Made by a program: the position numbers and the translations under genes
Source of the DNA: SVTX01 sp045585895
GTDB lineage: Bacteria > Bacillota > Clostridia > Oscillospirales > CAG-272
DNA length: 18,926 nt
Direction: 5' to 3'
Assembly (NCBI GenBank): GCA_045585895.1
Contig: JAZMZI010000117.1
Location: forward strand, 1-18,926
Notes under the pieces: model-generated
What the model saw: only the letters and a program-made list of their open reading frames with translations
The model's database searches: none
Told to the model about the DNA's origin: nothing
Part shown: positions 14,669 through 18,926 of the stretch, piece after piece
Position numbering within the stretch: position 1 is the stretch's first letter
How the letters are laid out: each line of letters opens with the position of its first letter

Positions 14669-15859
14669 ATGCTAACACTTGATAAGATCTACCATGCGGC
14701 ATACGTATTAAAGGACGTGGTGAGAGAAACGTCTTTGATAAGATCTAAGATCAATCCCGAGTGTGAGATGTATCTTAAAGCCGAAAACCTTCAGGTTACG
14801 GGTTCGTTTAAGGTGCGCGGCGCGGGATATATGATATCCCAGCTTACCGAGGAGGAAAAGGCAAAGGGAGTTATAGCTTGCTCGGCGGGAAACCACGCGC
14901 AAGGCGTAGCTTTGGCGGCGCAGAAATACGGTATCAAGGCGGTTATCTGCCTCCCCGACGGTGCGCCTATCTCTAAGGTCGAGGCTACCAAGAGCTACGG
15001 CGCAGAGGTGGTTATGGTAAAGGGCGTTTACGACGACGCTTACAAACGCGCTCTTGAGCTTCGTGATGAGATGGGATATACCTTCGTTCATCCCTTTGAC
15101 GACGAAAACGTGATAGCGGGTCAGGGAACTATCGGCCTTGAGATACTTAATGAGATCAAGGATCTCGACGCTATCGTTGTGCCCGTTGGCGGCGGAGGAC
15201 TTATCTCCGGTATCGCGTACGCGGCGAAGCATCTCAAGCCCAAAATAAAGGTCTACGGAGTTCAGGCTGCGGGCGCTCCCAGTATGTACAATTCCGTAAA
15301 TAACGGAAAGCGAGAAAGACTTGACGGAGTTTCTACCATTGCCGACGGCATTGCCGTCAAGGAGCCCGGCGAGAACACCTTCAAATTCTGCTCGGAGTAC
15401 GTGGACGAGATCGTCACCGTTACCGAGGGCGAGATAAGCTCGGCTATTCTCGCGCTTATAGAGAAGCACAAGATGATAGCTGAGGGCGCAGGTGCCGTGT
15501 CGGTTGCGGCGGTGATGTTCAACAAGCTTCCCGTAAAGGGCAAGAAGGTTGCTTGCGTAGTATCCGGCGGTAATATTGACGTTACCATTTTGTCAAGAGT
15601 GATAAAGCGCGGACTTCTTATGTCGGGCAGAAACTATACTCTTTGCGTTGAGCTTATAGATAAGCCGGGGCAGCTTTTGGGTGTTTCAGAAATTATCGCA
15701 AAGTTTGGAGCAAACGTTATTTCCATTCACCACGAGAGAGCCAGCGAGACTATGGATATCAACGGCTGTTATCTCAGAATTGTCCTCGAAACGAGAAATC
15801 ACGAGCATATCAAACAGATCGAAAACGCCCTCACAGAGGCGGGATATAAATTGGTTTGA
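14669..15859 (+). CDS. ilvA: Threonine ammonia-lyase with C-terminal ACT domain
   Basis: The enzyme converts L-threonine to 2-oxobutyrate and ammonia, the first committed step of isoleucine synthesis. The 396-residue protein has a PLP fold-type II catalytic domain with the lysine motif GSFKVRGAG (45-53, Lys48), SAGNHAQG (72-79) and the phosphate loop GGGGL (174-178). A single ACT domain covers about 322-396 (YTLCVELIDKPGQLLGVSE at its start). This is the short, one-ACT form rather than the two-ACT biosynthetic enzyme of E. coli. The Ile T-box leader argues for a biosynthetic role here. AAAGGA lies about 8 nt before the ATG. Its stop codon TGA is also the first three bases of a dispersed repeat, and ridA follows. 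Confidence 0.95.
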   Translation: MLTLDKIYHAAYVLKDVVRETSLIRSKINPECEMYLKAENLQVTGSFKVRGAGYMISQLTEEEKAKGVIACSAGNHAQGVALAAQKYGIKAVICLPDGAPISKVEATKSYGAEVVMVKGVYDDAYKRALELRDEMGYTFVHPFDDENVIAGQGTIGLEILNEIKDLDAIVVPVGGGGLISGIAYAAKHLKPKIKVYGVQAAGAPSMYNSVNNGKRERLDGVSTIADGIAVKEPGENTFKFCSEYVDEIVTVTEGEISSAILALIEKHKMIAEGAGAVSVAAVMFNKLPVKGKKVACVVSGGNIDVTILSRVIKRGLLMSGRNYTLCVELIDKPGQLLGVSEIIAKFGANVISIHHERASETMDINGCYLRIVLETRNHEHIKQIENALTEAGYKLV

Positions 15860-16019
15860 TAAATTGGGGTTTAGCGGTGCGTTTAAGATAAACATTGTCG
15901 TAGGGGCGGTCCTCGACGCCCCGTGAACGTTATTATTGAATGTTCGCCATGGCGGGCGGCCGATGACCGCCCCTACGATTTAGGGTGTCGTCCAACTAAC
16001 CGATAAATCAAAATTTGAA
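15857..16019. repeat. Dispersed palindromic repeat, copy 2 (short form, part of core inverted)
   Basis: Outer arms are nearly identical to copy 1 (53 of 55 nt on the left, 65 of 66 nt on the right). TCGTAGGGGCGGTC (15898-15911) is a perfect inverted repeat of 15965-15978. The core is only about 53 nt and carries GTTCGCCATGGCGGGC (15942-15957), the exact reverse complement of 6655-6670 in copy 1. It occupies nearly the whole gap between ilvA and ridA, starting on the ilvA stop codon. Confidence 0.85.
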
Positions 16020-16052
16020 TTTAAAAAGAAAGATCGAAAGGAAAGAAAAATT

Positions 16053-16424
16053 ATGGAAAAGGTATACACTAAAAACGCTCCCGACGCGATAGGACCTTAC
16101 AGTCAGGCGATGAAGGTCGGAAATCTTGTTTTCACCTCGGGTCAGATAGCTATTAATCCTGCAAGCGGCGCGGTTGAAGCAACTACTATCGAAGCGCAGA
16201 CCGAGCAGGTTTGCAAGAATCTTTGCGCCGTGCTTGAGGCAGCGGGCACAAGCGTGGAAAAGGCAGTAAAGACTACCTGTTTCCTTGCAGATATGGCGGA
16301 TTTTGCCGCATTTAACGAGGTCTACGGCAGATATTTCGTAAATAAGCCCGCAAGAAGCTGCGTTGCGGCAAAGCAGTTGCCCCGTAACGTTCTCGTTGAG
16401 GTCGAGGTCATCGCGGAGATATAA
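16053..16424 (+). CDS. ridA: 2-iminobutanoate/2-iminopropanoate deaminase
   Basis: RidA hydrolyses the reactive enamine/imine products released by IlvA and other PLP enzymes, speeding formation of 2-oxobutyrate and preventing damage by 2-aminoacrylate. The 123-residue protein is full length for the YjgF/YER057c/UK114 family. It shows AIGPYSQA (12-19), LVFTSGQIAINP (25-36) and PARSCVAAKQLPRNVLVEVEV (99-119), in which Arg101 matches the catalytic arginine that binds the substrate carboxylate. AAAGGAAAG precedes the ATG. It follows ilvA without an intervening promoter or terminator that I can see, apart from the repeat, so the two are probably co-transcribed under the Ile T-box. This pairing makes biochemical sense. 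Confidence 0.95.
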   Translation: MEKVYTKNAPDAIGPYSQAMKVGNLVFTSGQIAINPASGAVEATTIEAQTEQVCKNLCAVLEAAGTSVEKAVKTTCFLADMADFAAFNEVYGRYFVNKPARSCVAAKQLPRNVLVEVEVIAEI

Positions 16425-16438
16425 AAAGCGAAAATACC

Positions 16439-16467
16439 GAAGGAAGACCTTAAAACGGTCTTCCTTC
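16439..16467 (+). terminator. Hairpin after ridA, terminator-like without a U-run
   Basis: GAAGGAAGACC (16439-16449) pairs perfectly with 16457-16467 around a 7-nt loop. It lies 15 nt after the ridA stop, but the stem is followed by AAAAG, not by T residues. It may still end or protect the ilvA-ridA transcript. The stretch 16468-16572 shows nothing else. Confidence 0.55.
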
Positions 16468-16572
16468 AAAAGCTTCACTTGGATAAAATGCCCCGATTCT
16501 GTTGGCTTTGACGATGAAAATTGTTTAAAATGTATATATTGTAAATTTGAAAGAAAAAATTTCGCATTTTTC

Positions 16573-16601
16573 TTGACAAAGAGATACTTTTGTGATACAA
16601 T
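16573..16601 (+). promoter_or_regulatory. Predicted sigma-A promoter of the ilvB T-box leader
   Basis: TTGACA (16573-16578) and TACAAT (16596-16601) are 17 nt apart, one base short of full consensus. Predicted transcription start is near 16608. Confidence 0.85.
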
Positions 16602-16607
16602 CAATCT

Positions 16608-16889
16608 ATATTTTTAAAATGCTATGAAGGGAATCAGTAATTCGCGAGTTGCTTCCAGAAAGTCGGCGGTAGATGCGAGCCGATAGGACGGACGAATGAA
16701 GCTCCTCCCCGAGCAGTCGCCCGAAGGCCGTATTTTCGGTTGCGTAGAAGCGAACGGAGAGTCACCGTTATCAGAGACGTTTTACTGATAGGTAAAAACA
16801 GAGCGGAGGTCGAAGACCTCAATAAGAGTGGTACCGCAGAGAGTTTTTTGAACCTTTGTCTCTTTTTTATGAGAGACATGGGTTTTTTT
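16608..16889 (+). promoter_or_regulatory. T-box leader of ilvBN, leucine (CUC) specifier
   Basis: The T-box core AGAGTGGTACCGCAGAGAG (16825-16843) matches consensus closely. GGGA near the leader start can pair with TCCC (16706-16709), and ATTCG with CGAAT further in. These helices bound a specifier loop whose 3' strand reads GAAG-CTC-C, so CTC (16702-16704), a Leu codon, is the likely specifier. The same register rule gives AUC in the ilvA leader. TGGT in the core predicts a discriminator A. Leucine control of acetolactate synthase parallels the B. subtilis ilv-leu leader. The specifier is a by-eye assignment. Confidence 0.85.
16853..16889 (+). terminator. Terminator of the ilvB T-box
   Basis: CCTTTGTCTCT (16853-16863) pairs with AGAGACATGGG (16872-16882) with one mismatch and one wobble, followed by seven T. 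Part of the ascending arm can instead pair with the AGAGAG end of the T-box core. Confidence 0.85.
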
Positions 16890-16949
16890 GATTTTTAAGC
16901 GATTTTGCCGCTTACCCCCAAAATTATCGTTCCACAAGGAGGTAAACAA

Positions 16950-18608
16950 ATGATTTTAAACGGTTCCGAAATACTTGTCAACGTACTTCTTGAGCAGGGA
17001 GTAGATACCGTCTTCGGTTATCCCGGAGGCGCGGTTCTTAATATCTACGACGCGCTTTACAAGTACAGAGATAAACTCACCCATTATATGACGGCCCACG
17101 AGCAGGGCGCGGCTCACGCGGCAGACGGCTACGCGAGAGCGACCGGTAAAACTGGTGTCGTTATCGCCACCAGCGGCCCCGGCGCGACCAACCTCGTTAC
17201 GGGTATCGCAACGGCTTATATGGACAGCGTTCCCATGGTTGCGATCACGGGCAACGTGCCCACGGCGCTTATCGGCGCGGACAGCTTTCAGGAGGTCTAT
17301 ATTGCAGGTATTACTCTTCCTATTACCAAGCATAATTTCGTCGTCAGAAACGTTGAGGATCTTGCAGATACGGTAAGACGCGCCTTTGAGATCGCAGGCA
17401 GCGGACGTCCCGGCCCCGTGCTTATCGATATTCCCAAGGATATTACCGCGGCAAAGACCGATTACGAACCCAAGCCTCCCGTAGTTACTACGAGAAGCAA
17501 CGGTATCGTAGGCGATATCGAGGAGGTTGCCGAGCTTATAAACAGAAGCGAGAGACCCTTCATTTATTTTGGCGGCGGCGTTCGGCTCAGCGAAGCGGGC
17601 GAGGAGCTTCGTCAGCTTATCGAGACTGCGGACATCCCCGCATCCTATACGCTTATGGCGGGCGGCGTTCTCGGCTACGGAGAGAAAAACAATCTCGGTC
17701 TTATCGGTATGCACGGCTGTTACAGTGCGAACGCGGCGGCAAACAGAGCCGACGTTATGCTTGCTATCGGTACGAGATTCAGCGACAGAGTAGCTCTCAA
17801 TCCCGACAAGTTCGGTCACAACGCAAGAATAGTACATATTGATATCGATCCCAGTGAGATCAATAAGAATATAACCGCAGATTACAGTATCGTAGGCGAC
17901 GTCAAGGAGGTTCTCACCGAGCTTCTTAAATACGTCAAACCGCAGAAGAGAGACGCTTGGCAGGCTCAGATCGCCGAGTTCAAGAAGAACGATTACGTTC
18001 CCGAGAACAGCGACACCTGCTTGAAGCCCCATTATCTTATTGAAAAGGCTTGCGAGATCGCAGGCGAGGACGCGGTCTACGTTACCGACGTAGGTCAGCA
18101 CCAGATGTGGGCGGCGCAGTTCTTGCACCACACCCATCCGAGAAACTTCCTTACAAGCGGAGGTCTCGGTACTATGGGCTACGGTTACGGCGCGGCGATA
18201 GGCGCGAAGATAGCAAGACCCGAAGTTCCCGTAGTTCACTTTACGGGCGACGGTTCCTTCCATATGAATATGAACGAGGCTTGCACCGCAGTAAGCTACG
18301 ACGTTCCCGTTATAACCGTTATCTTCAACAACTCGGTTCTCGGAATGGTTCGTCAGTGGCAGGGCGCGTTCTACGACAGACGCTTCTCCTCCAGTGAGCC
18401 CGAGAGGATTACCGATTATAAAAAGGTAGTCGAGGGCTTCGGCGGTCACGGCTTCCACTGTGAGACTCCCGAGGAGTTTGAGGCGGCTATGAAGGAAGCG
18501 ATGACTATGACGGGACCCGTTTGGATCGAGTGCGTAGTTGACCGCGAGGAAAAGGTTCTTCCTATGATCCCCGGCGGCAAGACGGTGCACGACACCATAT
18601 TCAAGTAA
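16950..18608 (+). CDS. ilvB: Acetolactate synthase large (catalytic) subunit
   Basis: The TPP-dependent enzyme condenses two pyruvates to 2-acetolactate (valine/leucine route) or pyruvate with 2-oxobutyrate to 2-aceto-2-hydroxybutyrate (isoleucine route). The 552-residue protein is typical in length. The N-terminal domain carries GYPGGAVL (23-30) and HEQGAAHAADGYARATGK (50-67) with the catalytic Glu51. The central domain binds FAD in this family. The C-terminal TPP domain has the metal/diphosphate motif from GDGSF (433) to IFNN (458-461), then MVRQWQG (466-472). I start at ATG 16950 because a perfect AAGGAGG lies 7 nt upstream; an in-frame TTG at 16905 has no such site. The gene follows the Leu T-box and precedes ilvN by 15 nt. 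Confidence 0.97.
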   Translation: MILNGSEILVNVLLEQGVDTVFGYPGGAVLNIYDALYKYRDKLTHYMTAHEQGAAHAADGYARATGKTGVVIATSGPGATNLVTGIATAYMDSVPMVAITGNVPTALIGADSFQEVYIAGITLPITKHNFVVRNVEDLADTVRRAFEIAGSGRPGPVLIDIPKDITAAKTDYEPKPPVVTTRSNGIVGDIEEVAELINRSERPFIYFGGGVRLSEAGEELRQLIETADIPASYTLMAGGVLGYGEKNNLGLIGMHGCYSANAAANRADVMLAIGTRFSDRVALNPDKFGHNARIVHIDIDPSEINKNITADYSIVGDVKEVLTELLKYVKPQKRDAWQAQIAEFKKNDYVPENSDTCLKPHYLIEKACEIAGEDAVYVTDVGQHQMWAAQFLHHTHPRNFLTSGGLGTMGYGYGAAIGAKIARPEVPVVHFTGDGSFHMNMNEACTAVSYDVPVITVIFNNSVLGMVRQWQGAFYDRRFSSSEPERITDYKKVVEGFGGHGFHCETPEEFEAAMKEAMTMTGPVWIECVVDREEKVLPMIPGGKTVHDTIFK

Positions 18609-18623
18609 GAGAGGAGAGAAAAA

Positions 18624-18926
18624 ATGAAGCAAAGATGTATGGTACTTCTGGTTGAAAACAACGCGGGTGTGCTTGCGAGAATTTCCTCGCTCTTCGTCCA
18701 GCGCGGATTCAACATCGACTCCCTTACGGTTTCCCCCACGGAAAACGAAAAGATCTCCCGACTCACTATTATGACTACGGGTGACGAAAAGACCTTCCAG
18801 CAGATAATCAAGCAGACCGGGAAGCTGATTGAGACCAAGCTTATATTCTCGGTCGAGCCCTCTTTCAGTCTTATCAGAGAGATATTACTGATAAAGTTTG
18901 CTCCTACAGAGGCGAAAAACGCAGAG
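18624..18926 (+). CDS. ilvN: Acetolactate synthase small (regulatory) subunit, cut by the window end
   Basis: This subunit activates the large subunit and confers valine feedback inhibition. Only the first 101 codons are inside the window, and the frame stays open to the last base. The N-terminal ACT domain is clear: MVLLVENNAGVLARISSLFV (6-25), the RGFNIDSLTVSPTE stretch and a TIMTTGD strand. The link to the second domain follows (KQTGKLIETKLIF and the REILLIKFAP segment). GAGGAGAG lies six nt before the ATG, and the gene starts 15 nt after ilvB, so both are one operon under the Leu T-box. The downstream part, probably followed by ilvC or leu genes, is outside the window. Confidence 0.93.
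   Translation, partial: MKQRCMVLLVENNAGVLARISSLFVQRGFNIDSLTVSPTENEKISRLTIMTTGDEKTFQQIIKQTGKLIETKLIFSVEPSFSLIREILLIKFAPTEAKNAE

Noticed and set aside
16905..16949. Upstream TTG start extending IlvB by 15 residues
   Set aside because: The extension covers the AAGGAGG ribosome binding site of the ATG at 16950, and IlvB homology begins at that ATG.
16956..18632. 558-codon open frame on the minus strand opposite ilvB
   Set aside because: ilvB is certain on the plus strand; the antisense frame arises from its codon usage and resembles no protein family.

Overview
The window reads as chromosomal DNA of a low-to-mid GC Gram-positive anaerobe, most probably a gut-type member of the Bacillota (class Clostridia). 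The basis is strong AAGGAGG-type ribosome binding sites, textbook sigma-A promoters (TTGACA-N17-TATAAT), two T-box leaders, a UPF0371/DUF1846 protein and several cytoplasmic glycan enzymes. The genus cannot be read from the sequence. No rRNA, tRNA, CRISPR array, prophage or transposase gene was found.

Left part (1-5495, minus strand). A gene-free, hairpin-rich tract (1-301) lies downstream of pfkA (6-phosphofructokinase). pfkA has its own promoter and follows a three-gene operon: a PLP fold-type III D-amino-acid lyase/aldolase-like protein, a PHP-family phosphatase and a stand-alone PncC (CinA C-terminal) amidase. A perfect consensus promoter drives that operon and touches the stop codon of the upstream gene, a cytoplasmic GH39 beta-xylosidase-like enzyme.

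Middle part (5596-12185, plus strand). A PflX-type radical SAM protein diverges from the GH39 gene. After a repeat element comes a glycan-use island: a large unassigned toroid-lyase-like protein, an AraC/cupin regulator coupled to it, then a GH28-like beta-helix enzyme and a GH99-like (WbsX-type) enzyme under a separate promoter. None of these enzymes shows a signal peptide and no transporter is in the window, so they probably act on imported oligosaccharides. This is inference.

Right part (12201-18926). An SCP2-like small protein and a convergent DUF1846 gene share a bidirectional terminator. Two branched-chain amino acid units follow. ilvA-ridA is preceded by a T-box leader whose specifier reads AUC (Ile). 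ilvB-ilvN, cut by the window end, is preceded by a T-box leader whose specifier reads CUC (Leu). IlvA releases enamine/imine intermediates that RidA hydrolyses; IlvBN takes the resulting 2-oxobutyrate, or pyruvate, into the isoleucine and valine/leucine routes.

The most unusual structure is a pair of dispersed repeats (6548-6790 and 15857-16019). Their outer arms are nearly identical, but part of the core is in opposite orientation in the two copies. The second copy starts on the ilvA stop codon, inside the ilvA-ridA unit. The best candidate for an undescribed protein family is the 564-residue protein at 6833-8527. I did not find convincing evidence of a wholly new multi-gene system.
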